A DNA stretch of 64,000 nucleotides from Nitrosomonas supralitoralis (GTDB lineage Bacteria > Pseudomonadota > Gammaproteobacteria > Burkholderiales > Nitrosomonadaceae), in assembly GCF_003011925.2 (NCBI RefSeq), contig NZ_PXXU01000005.1, positions 1-64,000 on the forward strand. The letters run 5' to 3'. Each line of letters begins with the position of its first letter. Positions within the stretch are counted from its first letter, which is position 1. This document shows positions 29,102 to 39,461 of this stretch, in pieces. A program made the translations under genes and the position numbers. Under the pieces are notes generated by a model. That model saw only the letters and a list, made by a program, of their open reading frames with translations. It ran no database searches and was not told the DNA's origin.

Positions 29102-29518
29102 TTAATTTGTTTGAAAAATAATGCGGGTTCCCGCTATGCGGTCATGTAGAAATTGGTGGTCACGATCAAACAGCGCCCAGATGATTCCGCATCCAAAAAG
29201 GAAAATACCTGTTATTGCAAGGAAGTAACGAATAATGGCCTGTTTTTTTGATAAGCTGCCGCCATTTGAGGTCACAACACGCATCTTCCAAGTTTGCATG
29301 GCTAATGTTTGTCCGCCATGTGTCCAAAACCAAGTAAAATAATATCCCATCACCAATAGTAGATAGAATTGAAATAATGGTCTGAAATAAACAGCTTGCG
29401 TATCTCTAAATATAAGATGAAAAATAAAACCCGCGAATAGTAGAACGGCCAATAAAAGCAGAAACTCGTAGATCAGACAAATGATGCGGCGCCAGAAACT
29501 GGGTGTAGAGATAGTCAT
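29102..29518 (-). CDS. RDD family membrane protein
   Basis: A protein of 138 residues with three hydrophobic helices (FLLLLAVLLFAGFIFHLI, FQFYLLLVMGYYFTWFW, FLAITGIFLFGCGIIWALF). It ends with the FDRDHQFLHDRIAGTRII block characteristic of RDD proteins, although the family's N-terminal Arg-Asp pattern is weak (FWRRIICLIYEFLLL). The function is not established; some members are proposed transporters. It stands alone, divergent from tonB. Confidence 0.85.
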   Translation of the reverse strand: MTISTPSFWRRIICLIYEFLLLLAVLLFAGFIFHLIFRDTQAVYFRPLFQFYLLLVMGYYFTWFWTHGGQTLAMQTWKMRVVTSNGGSLSKKQAIIRYFLAITGIFLFGCGIIWALFDRDHQFLHDRIAGTRIIFQTN

Positions 29519-29642
29519 GTTTGAATTAGATCGAAAGTAAGCGCACTATCTATCAACCTGTATGATGGAGAATTATATGAATGATACGTTTTTCTATATG
29601 GTTTTGACAAATTATCCAAGTATTAAACTATATCTGGTGATT

Positions 29643-29661
29643 GATAATTATTATCGTTTGC
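29643..29661 (+). promoter_or_regulatory. Candidate Fur box upstream of tonB
   Basis: GATAATTATTATCGTTTGC agrees at 14 of 19 positions with the Fur consensus (GATAATGATAATCATTATC). It lies 176 bp upstream of tonB-exbB-exbD, genes usually repressed by Fur-Fe2+. Motif match only; no promoter elements were placed with confidence. Confidence 0.5.
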
Positions 29662-29836
29662 GTTATTATTAAACACTGGTTAGTTTTATTTATGGTTCGA
29701 ATAGCTTAGAAAAGAGCAAAAAGATAGATGGTTATACATTTATTTACAATGAATTGTAGTCTCAGCACATTTTTGTGCGTTTTTTTCAAATCAATAATGA
29801 GTAGAGAAAGAATTTTCCTGGATATGTTATTCTGTA

Positions 29837-30547
29837 ATGCAATCATTAGCTCGAAAAAATAGTAGATATTTTGAGCAGCAACGAAACCTTATTTCATTGC
29901 CGGGATTGTTGTTTGTAATAATTGTGCACGCCGTCTTATTTTATTTTTTATGGAATCAGCGCTTAATTCCAGCCCCTGACCAAATGGTTACTTTATTTGC
30001 TGAATTGATTACTCCTTCAATATCAAGCACAGTTCCTAAAGCACTGCCAGAACCAACGCCTGTTAAACTTCAGCCCGCTAGAAAGCCTGTAATCAAACCT
30101 AAACAAGATCGACTGGTTGCGAAAGCGCCTGCAATTCCAAAGCAAGAGTATGTTGAATCGATTCCAGAACCATCACCCACACCGGCTGTTCCTGAGCCTC
30201 CTCGGGAACCTGGATCCCTGGCTAATGCTGCACCAGCACAAATGCCAACTGGGCCTGTGACGCTGGCTGCGGAATTATCAGTTTCTTGTCCAAAATTATC
30301 TCCACCTGCGTATCCTGCGATCTCGCGACGCATGGGTGAAGAAGGTAAATTGGTGTTGCGCGTAGAATTAGATGAGAGTGGGCGTATTGATGAAGCAAAA
30401 GTGATCAATAGCAGTGGCTATGAACGTCTGGATACTGCCGCATTGGCTGCAGTGAAAAGCTGGCACTGTAATCCCTCGTTGCGTGATGGCCAGCCAGTTC
30501 GGGCAGTAGCTTTACAACCCTTTAACTTTGTACTGCAAGGAAATTAA
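29837..30547 (+). CDS. tonB: Energy transducer TonB
   Basis: A protein of 236 residues. A single membrane anchor lies at about 18-38 (LPGLLFVIIVHAVLFYFLW), followed by a Pro-rich periplasmic spacer (55-135) and a C-terminal TonB domain (about 150-232, with YPAISRRMGEEGKLVLRVEL, LDTAALAAVKSWHCNP and FNFVLQ). It transmits the proton-motive force to outer-membrane receptors such as BtuB at 54.8-56.6 kb. It is the first gene of an operon with exbB (4 bp apart) and exbD. Confidence 0.93.
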   Translation: MQSLARKNSRYFEQQRNLISLPGLLFVIIVHAVLFYFLWNQRLIPAPDQMVTLFAELITPSISSTVPKALPEPTPVKLQPARKPVIKPKQDRLVAKAPAIPKQEYVESIPEPSPTPAVPEPPREPGSLANAAPAQMPTGPVTLAAELSVSCPKLSPPAYPAISRRMGEEGKLVLRVELDESGRIDEAKVINSSGYERLDTAALAAVKSWHCNPSLRDGQPVRAVALQPFNFVLQGN

Positions 30548-30550
30548 TTA

Positions 30551-31309
30551 ATGGAACAAGGACTTGGCTTTTCCCATTTCCTCAATCAGATTGATGGGGT
30601 AGGGATCAGTGTATTGGCATTACTGTTGTCACTATCGGTCGCGAGCTGGTATTTGATTATCACAAAAAGTATCACAAATCTTATTGCTAAACGACGCGCT
30701 GAGGTTTTTCTAAAACATTTCTGGAGTTTTGATTCACTTCAAACGGCACATATCGAATTAAAAAACACTTTGCCAAATAACGCATTTTCAGAGTTGGCTA
30801 AGCTGGGTATTGATGCGGCGGTTGATTCCAAGATACACAGCTCGCATAAATTAGCTGCTGCAGGAGGAACGAGTGAGTTTCTGACACGCACTTTGCGCAA
30901 CGGTATTGATCAGGAAGCTACTCGAGTTGAGAATGGCCTGACATTAATCGCATCAGCAGGTTCGGCAGCACCTTATATTGGTTTATTTGGAACGGTATGG
31001 GGTATCTATCATGCGCTGATACAAATTGGACTTTCTGGGCAGGGCACATTAGATAAAGTTGCGGGGCCTGTGGGTGAAGCGTTAATCATGACAGCATTAG
31101 GGCTGGCGGTAGCTATCCCGGCAGTGCTTGCTTATAACGCTTTTGTACGTCGTAATCGTATATGGTTGGCTCAGTTAGAGGCCTTTGCTCATGATCTGTT
31201 CATACTCATTACAGTTGGTGATAACAATGATGCAGCTGTTACTTCCCAGCATTCACAGAATGAGATAGATTCGAATGCGATTGATGTTGTTATGGAGAGG
31301 GGTCAATAA
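30551..31309 (+). CDS. exbB: ExbB/TolQ-type proton channel protein
   Basis: A protein of 252 residues with three membrane helices, the first at about 17-38 and the other two around 135-200. The MotA/TolQ/ExbB signature is visible as GLTLIASAGSAAPYIGLFGT, VWGIYHAL and AVAIPAVLAYNAFVRR. With ExbD it forms the inner-membrane motor that energises TonB. Its stop overlaps the exbD start by one base. Confidence 0.94.
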   Translation: MEQGLGFSHFLNQIDGVGISVLALLLSLSVASWYLIITKSITNLIAKRRAEVFLKHFWSFDSLQTAHIELKNTLPNNAFSELAKLGIDAAVDSKIHSSHKLAAAGGTSEFLTRTLRNGIDQEATRVENGLTLIASAGSAAPYIGLFGTVWGIYHALIQIGLSGQGTLDKVAGPVGEALIMTALGLAVAIPAVLAYNAFVRRNRIWLAQLEAFAHDLFILITVGDNNDAAVTSQHSQNEIDSNAIDVVMERGQ

Positions 31310-31728
31310 TGGCGTTTGGAAGTATGCAGGATAGCGGTCGACAAGCTCCGATGTCAGAAATCAATGTAGTGCCGCTGGTGGACGTGATGCTGGTTTTGTT
31401 AATCATTTTTATTATTACAGCACCGCTCCTAACGCACTCAGTCAGGATAGATTTACCAAAAGCTGAGAATGTTCCAAATATTACCCAAACTGAACATGTG
31501 GAATTGGCTATTCGCGCAGATGGTAGTCTGTTTTGGAACGGAGAGCCCGCGGAACTGAATCAATTAGCGCCGCGCTTTGCAGCAAAAGTAGGTCAGGAAC
31601 CTAAAACCGAATTACATTTACGTGCAGATAAATTGGCACATTACGAGCAAGTTGCAAGGGTAATGAGTATTGCCGCCAAGGCAGGTATGACCCGCATCGG
31701 TTTTATTACAGATCCTTCGTCACAATAA
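31309..31728 (+). CDS. exbD: Biopolymer transport protein ExbD
   Basis: A protein of 139 residues. A conserved N-terminal MSEINVVPLVDVMLVLLIIF provides the membrane helix with the essential Asp of the proton path (VDVMLVLL). A periplasmic domain follows, ending MTRIGFITDP. It is the last gene of the tonB-exbB-exbD operon. Confidence 0.94.
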   Translation: MAFGSMQDSGRQAPMSEINVVPLVDVMLVLLIIFIITAPLLTHSVRIDLPKAENVPNITQTEHVELAIRADGSLFWNGEPAELNQLAPRFAAKVGQEPKTELHLRADKLAHYEQVARVMSIAAKAGMTRIGFITDPSSQ

Positions 31729-32335
31729 GGGTAATATTTGTCGGGGTTTTGCGATGAATTGTTAGCTCCGCGCTAATCTGCTCGATTTAGCAATCGAACC
31801 TTATGTAGCTCTAAAGCAGGTGCATTTTTATAGTCAATATCTTTTGATATGACGATTCCAGTATCCCTCATATATATCAGAAAGTTGCTTAAGCTGTGGT
31901 GTTTTAGGCTAATCCGAACTGTTCAAGAGCGATTTTATGGAAGGGCATATTTAATCCATTGGTGCACAATTCGTTTAGCAGAACACCCAAAGGAATACTG
32001 ATATTACTGAGAATAAAAAAATCTGATTAGTATCAGTTTTAATTCTAAGTTTCGGGTTTAAGTATGTATGAAATTAAAATATTATCTACTGAGGAGTGAA
32101 AAAATTGGAGAAATCAACACGCGAGAAATGTCGTAATTGACCGAGGGCTTGGAGAACTAATTCCATTAACTTAATTATGTTTAGACTTTTTTTAAACGGC
32201 TATGATAGCATTATCAAGCATGTATCGATTGGGATTGCATACCCGGGAGACTGTCGATAATTTACAGGTTGTTTTTTCTCTGCGGTGAATTACCGACAAT
32301 AGTACTTATTTTTCTTTCAACCCTGCCACAAGCTG
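31729..32335. other. Intergenic DNA, no supported gene
   Basis: About 600 bp of AT-rich DNA after exbD. No strong terminator, RNA or coding frame was recognised. Confidence 0.4.
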
Positions 32336-32670
32336 TTATTCTGATTGTTGAAGTATAGTGATAACGCAGACAGAAGTCAGTCCAATTATTGCTTCCATTG
32401 CCTGGATAGAATTCAAATTAACCTCGATAGGAAATTCTTTGCCGCTTTTATGTAAACCATGCAGATCTAGTCCGTATCCAACGGCACATTTACTGTGGTA
32501 TTCCAGAGAATTACCTTTTAATTCCTGATGGTGTGTGCGTTGTGAAGCCGACATTAATACTTCTATATGTTGTCCTGAAATTTCCTGCGTGAATAGTTAA
32601 ACAATTCTTCAGTAGTGGATTAACCCTCATAATTTTCCATCTATGATCTGTCATAATCATACCGTTGGAC
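32336..32670 (-). pseudogene. PAS-domain fragment, frameshifted
   Basis: The minus strand encodes the second half of a PAS sensor domain, EISGQHIEVLMSASQRTHHQ and GYGLDLHGLHKSGKEFPIEV followed by NLNSI. The first half (GMIMTDHRWKIMRVNPLLKN) is found just upstream in a different frame, near 32600-32665. No start, output domain or continuation exists, so it is a remnant, possibly a decayed paralogue of the PAS-rich protein encoded at 32682-35123. Confidence 0.65.
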
Positions 32671-32681
32671 TAAACACCTAA

Positions 32682-35123
32682 TTATAGTTTTATATTTTTT
32701 AGTTGATCTGGGAATTCTCGAATTAGACCGGGGATTTTTCCCGGCACAACTGGCTTGCTGAACAAGTAACCTTGCAATTCATGGCAACCTTGATTGACGA
32801 GAAAAACAGTTTGATCAAATGTTTCAATGCCTTCAGCTGTTACTTCCAGATTAAGCTTCTGAGCCAACACCAGAATAGTCGTTGCAATGGCGCAATCATT
32901 CTTGTCCTGTGGAATTCCTTTGACAAAGCTTTGGTCGATTTTTAATCGATGTATAGGGAGATTTTTCAAGGAACTCAGGCAAGAATAGCCTGTACCAAAA
33001 TCGTCTATGGTAATAAGAATTCCCAGTTGTTTCAATTGCTCCAGACAGGAAATGTAAATTAATTCATTTTGCAGACAGGATTCTGTGATTTCCAGCTCAA
33101 GCAAATGCGCTGGAAGTGAATACTGATGCAGTAAACTTGCAATAAATTTTTGCAAGTTTTTGTCCGCGAGTTGGCGTATTGAGACATTGACGGCCATGCG
33201 CAAATTAACCAAACCCTCCATCCGCCATTGATGAAGTTGTCTGCATGCTTCCGTAAGGATCCAATTGCCAATCTCAATAATTAACTTATTAGTTTCAGCA
33301 ACAGGAATAATTTCTGCAGGGGTCAATAACCCTTTCTTAGGGTGATTCCAACGGATCAGGGCCTCAACCCCGGTTATTTCTCTATTTAGCAATGAAAATT
33401 GTGGTTGAAAATGAAGCAAAAATTCATTATTAATTAAAGCGCGATGTAGTTCTCTTTCTCGTGTGAGATGATGGGCAGCTTTCTGTGTCAAACGAGGATG
33501 GTAGAAGGCGTAACAGTTGCGGCCGTTATTTTTTGCTTCGCACATGGCCGTATCCGCCATTTGCACTAAATGATCAGGATGAACGGAGTGATTTGGGTAC
33601 AGACTGATACCAATGCTGCACGACGGAATTATTTCCATATTGCTGATGATGACTGGCTTCGAAATGCAATTCAGTATCTTCTCAGCAATTCTGCCCACGG
33701 CATCAGAGGATTCAACATTTATAACAACAGCAATAAACTCATCACCGCCCAATCTTCCTAATGAATCGCTTTGACGCAATACAGATAATATTCGATGCGA
33801 AAGAAGGCATAGCATGGAATCACCTTGATTATGCCCAAAAGTATCATTGATCCGCTTAAAATTATCCAGGTCAATAAATAACACTCCCAACATCGATAAA
33901 TCTCGTGCTGCTATTGCTATGGCGTGATTAAGACGGTCCATAATCAGTATACGATTAGGTAAACTCGTGAGACTATCGTTAAATGCTAAATGTGATAATT
34001 GTTCCTGTGTTTCACGGATTTTTGTGACATCCGATATCATCACAACAAATCGCCTTTCCATACTTGTCTCGTTGGGGATGAGTCCGATCGTAAGCCAAAT
34101 ATAGACTATTTCTTTGTTTTTTTTAAATGCTTGGATTTCACCACGCCAATGGCCACGCTTTTCAATGCTTTGCCATAAGTCTTTGTAGATGGTTTCACCC
34201 AGTGACTGATTAGTAAGAAAAGGCAATTCTTTATTTTTAAGATGGCGCTCTTGGTACTTGGTAATGGAATAAAAGGCGTCATTGGCGCAGTGAACCAATT
34301 TATCGCTATTGAGGATGATGATACCTTCCGTGGAATATTTAAAAATGGTGGCTACCTGTGCCATACAGTATTTTGCAAGACGATTTTCGGTAGTTTCTTG
34401 CAGTATGCCGACAACTTGATGCCTGACAGCATTGCCATTTCCCAATGATTTGCCGTGCAACTTATACCAAAGTTTTTTTCCAGTTTCTGGTTTTACACAA
34501 AATTCTATTTCAGCGGCAGAATCTTTTTTTTCACATAAACTATTTATAAAATTACTCACTTCTCGTTTGTAGCAATCATCGATAGTAAGAAAAAAACTTT
34601 CCCAGTCGGATATGGATTCACGACTTCCTTTGGAATTTTTATCTATAAATATCTTACGTGAATCTTTTGTCACCCCCCAAGTGCCCATTTGTGCCGCTTC
34701 CAATGCAAGACGTAAATGGTGTTCTTTCTTTTTTAACAAAAAATCGCTTTCATGGCGTTCTGTACTAACTTGGATAATAATATCTAATTCCCGGTCGGAA
34801 AATGGTTTTATTAAATATCCATAAGGCTTGGTTGCCTTTACGCGAGCTAAGGTTTGTTGTTCCGAATAAGCAGTGAGATAAATGACTGGAATGCTATATG
34901 TTTTTTGTAAAATACTGGCCACTTCAATTCTATCCATAATTCCCTGGATATGAATAGCCATCAAGACAATATTGGGCAAATCCTGATTTACTAACGCTAA
35001 CGCTTTTTGACCACTAGCAGCCATTCCGGTTACTTGATATCCTAACTTGGTCAGGCGTCTTTTTAAATCAAGAGCAACTATTTCTTCGTCTTCGATGATG
35101 AGTATTTTGGTGCAATTACTCAT
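32682..35123 (-). CDS. REC-PAS-PAS-GGDEF-EAL c-di-GMP signalling protein
   Basis: A protein of 813 residues. The order is a receiver-like domain (5-120), two PAS-type regions (about 130-235 and 250-365), a GGDEF domain (about 372-540) with an intact RLGGDEF, and an EAL domain (about 550-800) with EALIRWNHP, ELEITESC, DDFGTGYS and TAEGIET. Both c-di-GMP synthesis and hydrolysis motifs are complete. In the receiver the phosphoacceptor Asp is replaced by Ala (NIVLMAIHIQG where family members read VLMDI), while the N-terminal EDEE pocket and the late Lys (LIKPFS) remain. It is therefore unlikely to be switched by ordinary phosphorylation. It is encoded alone. Confidence 0.92.
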   Translation of the reverse strand: MSNCTKILIIEDEEIVALDLKRRLTKLGYQVTGMAASGQKALALVNQDLPNIVLMAIHIQGIMDRIEVASILQKTYSIPVIYLTAYSEQQTLARVKATKPYGYLIKPFSDRELDIIIQVSTERHESDFLLKKKEHHLRLALEAAQMGTWGVTKDSRKIFIDKNSKGSRESISDWESFFLTIDDCYKREVSNFINSLCEKKDSAAEIEFCVKPETGKKLWYKLHGKSLGNGNAVRHQVVGILQETTENRLAKYCMAQVATIFKYSTEGIIILNSDKLVHCANDAFYSITKYQERHLKNKELPFLTNQSLGETIYKDLWQSIEKRGHWRGEIQAFKKNKEIVYIWLTIGLIPNETSMERRFVVMISDVTKIRETQEQLSHLAFNDSLTSLPNRILIMDRLNHAIAIAARDLSMLGVLFIDLDNFKRINDTFGHNQGDSMLCLLSHRILSVLRQSDSLGRLGGDEFIAVVINVESSDAVGRIAEKILNCISKPVIISNMEIIPSCSIGISLYPNHSVHPDHLVQMADTAMCEAKNNGRNCYAFYHPRLTQKAAHHLTRERELHRALINNEFLLHFQPQFSLLNREITGVEALIRWNHPKKGLLTPAEIIPVAETNKLIIEIGNWILTEACRQLHQWRMEGLVNLRMAVNVSIRQLADKNLQKFIASLLHQYSLPAHLLELEITESCLQNELIYISCLEQLKQLGILITIDDFGTGYSCLSSLKNLPIHRLKIDQSFVKGIPQDKNDCAIATTILVLAQKLNLEVTAEGIETFDQTVFLVNQGCHELQGYLFSKPVVPGKIPGLIREFPDQLKNIKL

Positions 35124-35724
35124 TATTGTGAATCACAGGTATAAAATAATCGATATTGATACTCATCCGACATAGTTCGAGATGAAGGCAAACAATATCC
35201 TTCTGTCAGAAGCAAGGATGTTGATAATCATAGATATTTAAATTTCTAGTGCTCTTAGAGGCTAATGGATAATTTTGCGTTAAAACTAAGTTAACATAAA
35301 AACCGAATAGATTAGTATCAGTAATATCCTACGAAACTTGGTTAATAACTGCCTAACAACTGATCTCGCTCTCATGTCAGATATTGTTTCTTGAGATCGA
35401 GTTCTTAATGGTTTGAGAGAGGTGGGTAGTGCATGTTAAATCCTGTTGATTTAAACACATTGTTGTTCCCGGCAATGGTCAGTGATGCATGCTGTCCATG
35501 CATACAGTGTTTAAATTATTTCTTGATTAATCTACCTCGGATGTAAAATGCTTTGTAGATAAGAAGGAAATATGCTATTTATTGTTTATTTCGAGATAAA
35601 AATAATAGTATTAAGATATGTGTATATTAAAATAAGGCTTAGGAGTTGAGTCAGATCGGGGTGGGATTGTTTTGTAAATTATAAGATTTCCTCATTTTGA
35701 TTAACATTTGGAAAGGAGGGTAGG
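35124..35724. other. Intergenic DNA between divergent genes
   Basis: About 600 bp of AT-rich DNA that must contain the promoters of the c-di-GMP protein gene and of dacA. No RNA gene or repeat was recognised. Confidence 0.4.
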
Positions 35725-36978
35725 TTGATTCAGGAACGAACTAGTACTGATGGAATGCATCTTTTTGCAGTGTTTTTGTTGTTACTAATTTTGTCAAACT
35801 CAGTATTGGCCAATCCTCGCTATTCTTCCATCGTAATTGATGCCGACACGGGTGTAGTATTGCATGAAGCCAGCGCCGACGCCAGTCGTTATCCGGCTTC
35901 TCTGACAAAAATGATGACACTGTATATGCTGTTTGAAGCAATGGAGCAACGCAAGATGACAGTGGAGTCTCGAATGCCTGTATCAGCGCATGCAGCAGCA
36001 ATGCCACAAACCAATATTGGACTCCGCACAGGGGACAATATTAGCGTTCGTGATGCGATTCCTGCACTGATAGTGCGTTCAGCTAATGATGTGGCGGCAG
36101 TAGTCTCAGAGTCACTAGGCAAAAGTGAAACTAATTTTGGCCGCATGATGACCGATAAGGCACGTAAGTTGGGTATGCGTTCAACTACGTTCCGCAATGC
36201 TTCCGGTTTGCCTCATAGTGAGCAGAAAACTACAGCGCGCGATATGGTCATCCTATCAACACGGCTGATGAAGGACTTTCCTAAGTATTATCATTATTTT
36301 TCTACACAATCATTCAGCTATAAAGGTGTCACATATAACAGTCACAATCGTATGGTGCGCAATACCTCAGGTGTGGATGGCTTGAAAACTGGCTTTATAC
36401 GTGCTTCTGGATTTAATGTGGCAACTTCTGCCAAGCGGGGCAATCGTCGTGTAGTTGCAGTGGTGATGGGAGGGAATACCGCGGCCGCGCGCGATCAGCA
36501 TATGGCACAGTTGATCGATCGCAGTTTTAATCAAGGAAATCAAGTAGCCCAAGTGGCAAGCAATCACAAAAATGCTCGTGTTGTTGCGGTTGCAAACGCG
36601 ACAGCCGCAAAAATAAATGCGCCGACTCCTGCGTTGAAGCCATATCCAGAGCAACAAAAGAGGCCGGATTCTACCGTTAAACAGTATGTTATTCCGTCTG
36701 TAACCAATACGCAGACTGCGCAACTGCAAAAAGTTTCATTGCAGACGAATAATGATTGGGCAGTGCAGATCGGCTCATATTATGAATCCGATCGAGCGCA
36801 TGCGCATGCTCAGGCGGTTGCTCGTTGGATTCCGGGCGAAGTAGCGATAACCGAAGTGAAAATCAGTAATCGCAAGCTATATCGGGCAAGATTGGTGGGG
36901 TTGCAAGAAAATCAAGCACGTAGTGCTTGCCAAAGTTTAGCGCGACAAGGAATTGAATGTTTAGTGGTGCGATCCTGA
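35725..36978 (+). CDS. D-alanyl-D-alanine carboxypeptidase with SPOR domain
   Basis: A protein of 417 residues. A signal peptide (MHLFAVFLLLLILSNSVLA) is followed by a penicillin-binding S11 domain with SxxK at S59-K62 (ASLTK), SAN at 119-121 and KTG at 221-223. A low-complexity linker (250-335) leads to a C-terminal SPOR peptidoglycan-binding domain (about 343-415, DWAVQIGSYYESDRAHAHAQ). It trims stem pentapeptides and is probably recruited to septal glycan by the SPOR domain. AAAGGAGG is well spaced for a TTG start at 35725; the ATG at 35755 is the alternative and gives a more usual signal peptide. Confidence 0.9.
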   Translation: MIQERTSTDGMHLFAVFLLLLILSNSVLANPRYSSIVIDADTGVVLHEASADASRYPASLTKMMTLYMLFEAMEQRKMTVESRMPVSAHAAAMPQTNIGLRTGDNISVRDAIPALIVRSANDVAAVVSESLGKSETNFGRMMTDKARKLGMRSTTFRNASGLPHSEQKTTARDMVILSTRLMKDFPKYYHYFSTQSFSYKGVTYNSHNRMVRNTSGVDGLKTGFIRASGFNVATSAKRGNRRVVAVVMGGNTAAARDQHMAQLIDRSFNQGNQVAQVASNHKNARVVAVANATAAKINAPTPALKPYPEQQKRPDSTVKQYVIPSVTNTQTAQLQKVSLQTNNDWAVQIGSYYESDRAHAHAQAVARWIPGEVAITEVKISNRKLYRARLVGLQENQARSACQSLARQGIECLVVRS

Positions 36979-37689
36979 TGTGGATAAGCTAATAATTCTT
37001 TATCAAATCGTTCGATAAACTCCCTAATTCCATGATTGCTATCAGGAAGTCACCCTAGGCAAGGCTATTTGAGAGGGTTGCTAAGAATAACCGTATTGGG
37101 CGATTTATCTCACTTCTACTTAATTACTCCATCTTCTAATTCAACCACTCGATCAGCATTTCCGCGGCTTGGTTGCTTCAACTTCAGCTTTTCTCTTGGC
37201 GTACTCCGAGAGTATTGCTAAATTATCACCTGCTTTGACTGACTCGGTTTCTTGAAAAAAACGTTTCACACGAACGCCTTCAGGTCCTGCATTATGAGAA
37301 TTTTTATCACCCGGGAACGCGGCTATATTCGGCACAACGCACCAATTCCTTGCTGCATATCCAATTGACAGAATATCTCGGCAGATACGCTGGAGCACAT
37401 AACTGCAATTAGCTCCGTGCTGAAAAGTAAAAACTAGTTTTAAAACCTATGAGACATTTCTCAAATAACAAATGCGCGACTTGCACCATTCCCTGTTATA
37501 CCGTAGCACTGAATGCCATTTGATTAGATGGCAATGATTTTCATTGGTTTTGCCGTGCTGCGATGTGACTGGCTGTCGCTTATTTTTATGCGATAGCGAT
37601 GCCGTTGCTATCACAGTGGGTAGTTTTTATTTTTGATACTTGACACGACCTCAAGTGTTTAGTTGTATGACGTTGAGAGGATAGGGGAT
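36979..37689. other. Intergenic DNA, one doubtful minus-strand frame
   Basis: About 710 bp. A minus-strand frame at 37153-37398 (81 residues, SIGYAARNWCVVPNIAAFPG, ending RKAEVEATKPRKC) is open but matches nothing I know and has no clear ribosome site. The rest looks non-coding. Confidence 0.35.
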
Positions 37690-38355
37690 TCAGTGCCTCA
37701 GAAATATTAAATCCCAAACGCCATGTCCAAGTTTTAGTCCTCTTTGTTCGAACTTAGTCAGTGGCCGGCATTCCGGACGTTGCGCATAATTGGTTACGGT
37801 ATTGATAAGCTGTGAATCCTGGTTAAAAACGTGCAGAATTTGTGCGGCATAATCTTCCCAATCGGTGGCTGCATGAATATAGCCACCCGGCTTTAAACGC
37901 TTACATAAACGGGTGACCAAAGCAGGCTGAATCAATCTGCGTTTGTGGTGTTTGGCTTTAGGCCAAGGGTCGGGGAAAAAAATGTGAATGCCATCTAAGC
38001 ATGCGGTGGGCAGCATGTGTTCTAATACTTCTACGGCATCATGTTGAATGATGCGTAAATTGTTCAGTTCCAACAGTTCGATTTGATTCAGCAGGCTACC
38101 CACTCCAGGCGTATGTACTTCAATTCCGAGATAATCGTTTTCAGGATGCGCCTTTGCAATCGTTGCAGTACTTTCACCCATACCAAATCCGATTTCCAGG
38201 ATTTTAGGTGCTTGACGACTAAAAACATGGTTCAGATCCAATAAACTCTTGTTAAATGGAATACCATACCGAGGCAGCAATGTTTCGCAAGCGCGACGTT
38301 GCGCATTGGATAGACGCCCTTGACGAAGAACAAAGCTGCGAATGGTTTGTTGCAT
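37690..38355 (-). CDS. trmB: tRNA (guanine-N7-)-methyltransferase TrmB
   Basis: A protein of 221 residues that methylates G46 of tRNAs. The SAM-binding motif is [20 protein letters not shown], followed by [22 protein letters not shown] and the diagnostic [16 protein letters not shown]. The C-terminal [17 protein letters not shown] is also typical. It lies 33 bp downstream of thiG and may be co-transcribed with the thiamine genes. Confidence 0.96.
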   Translation of the reverse strand: MQQTIRSFVLRQGRLSNAQRRACETLLPRYGIPFNKSLLDLNHVFSRQAPKILEIGFGMGESTATIAKAHPENDYLGIEVHTPGVGSLLNQIELLELNNLRIIQHDAVEVLEHMLPTACLDGIHIFFPDPWPKAKHHKRRLIQPALVTRLCKRLKPGGYIHAATDWEDYAAQILHVFNQDSQLINTVTNYAQRPECRPLTKFEQRGLKLGHGVWDLIFLRH

Positions 38356-38388
38356 GAATTGATGAATTAGCGACAGAGAATTCGACAG

Positions 38389-39213
38389 TTAACTGGATTT
38401 GTTGTTTGTCGGATGTTTTATCGTTGTTTCAGCACGTGCAATGACGCCTTCTGTGGGTGAACTTGGACTGGCGCTGTATAGTTTTTTTGCCATGCGTCCA
38501 GCCAGATAGGCTTCTCGTCCGGCTTCGACGGCTTTACGCATCGCCGATGCCATCAGCACCGGATTTTGCGCTGCGGCAATGGCGGTGTTCATCAGTACGC
38601 CATCGCAACCCAGTTCCATCGCAATGGTCGCATCGGAAGCTGTGCCGACACCCGCATCAACCAGCACGGGGATTTTGGCATTATCGATGATGATCTGCAG
38701 ATTCCACGGATTCAAAATGCCCATACCGGAGCCAATTAATGAAGCCAGCGGCATCACGGCGACGCAACCCATGTCCTCCAATTGTTTGGCAATGATTGGA
38801 TCATCCGAGGTATATACCATTACCTGAAAATCTTCCTTGATCAGAATTTCAGCGGCTTTAAGGGTCTCCACCATGTTCGGGTAAAGTGTTTTCGGATCAC
38901 CCAGCACTTCCAGTTTGACCAAGCTGTGACCATCCAGTAATTCTCGTGCCAGGCGCAGTGTGCGCACCGCGTCTTCAACGGTATAACAGCCCGCCGTGTT
39001 GGGTAGCAAGGTGTATTGTGAGGGCGGCAAAACTTCCAGTAGATTGGGTTCGTTAGCATTTTGCCCAATATTCGTGCGCCGGATCGCAACCGTGATAATT
39101 TCAGCGCCACTGGCTTCGACGGCTGCGCGTGTTTCGATAAAATCCTTGTATTTACCTGTACCGACCAGTAAGCGGGAGGTGTATGTTTTTCCGGCAATAA
39201 CTAAGTTATCCAT
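38389..39213 (-). CDS. thiG: Thiazole synthase ThiG
   Basis: A protein of 274 residues with a TIM barrel that builds the thiazole phosphate of thiamine from ThiS thiocarboxylate, DXP and dehydroglycine. Visible motifs are [53 protein letters not shown] (with the Schiff-base Lys), [12 protein letters not shown] and [14 protein letters not shown]. It is 44 bp downstream of thiS. No TPP riboswitch was found upstream of the pair. Confidence 0.97.
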   Translation of the reverse strand: MDNLVIAGKTYTSRLLVGTGKYKDFIETRAAVEASGAEIITVAIRRTNIGQNANEPNLLEVLPPSQYTLLPNTAGCYTVEDAVRTLRLARELLDGHSLVKLEVLGDPKTLYPNMVETLKAAEILIKEDFQVMVYTSDDPIIAKQLEDMGCVAVMPLASLIGSGMGILNPWNLQIIIDNAKIPVLVDAGVGTASDATIAMELGCDGVLMNTAIAAAQNPVLMASAMRKAVEAGREAYLAGRMAKKLYSASPSSPTEGVIARAETTIKHPTNNKSS

Positions 39214-39257
39214 GAAGTTCTTTTTAGTATCTGAGTATGTTTGCTGAATAGCGGAAT

Positions 39258-39461
39258 TTAACCGCCACCGACCGCGACCACTACTTCCAGTTGATCTCCA
39301 TGCGATAGCGTTTGTTCCGAGAACTGGCTGCGCGGAATAATTTCGCCATTGCGTTCGATGGCGATGCGTTTGCCGTGCAATTCGAGATGGTCGATAAGCT
39401 GGGTAACGTTTATCGGCGATTCAAATTGCTGCGGTTGCCCATTAATAGTGAGTTGTATCAT
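39258..39461 (-). CDS. thiS: Sulfur carrier protein ThiS
   Basis: A ubiquitin-like protein of 67 residues ([32 protein letters not shown]) ending in the required Gly-Gly (VVVAVGGG, with one extra Gly). Its C-terminal thiocarboxylate donates sulfur to ThiG, encoded directly downstream. Length is normal. Confidence 0.95.
   Translation of the reverse strand: MIQLTINGQPQQFESPINVTQLIDHLELHGKRIAIERNGEIIPRSQFSEQTLSHGDQLEVVVAVGGG

Noticed and set aside
37153-37398. Minus-strand frame of 81 residues
   Set aside because: No ribosome site, no family, isolated in noncoding DNA; kept only as a note in the spacer entry.
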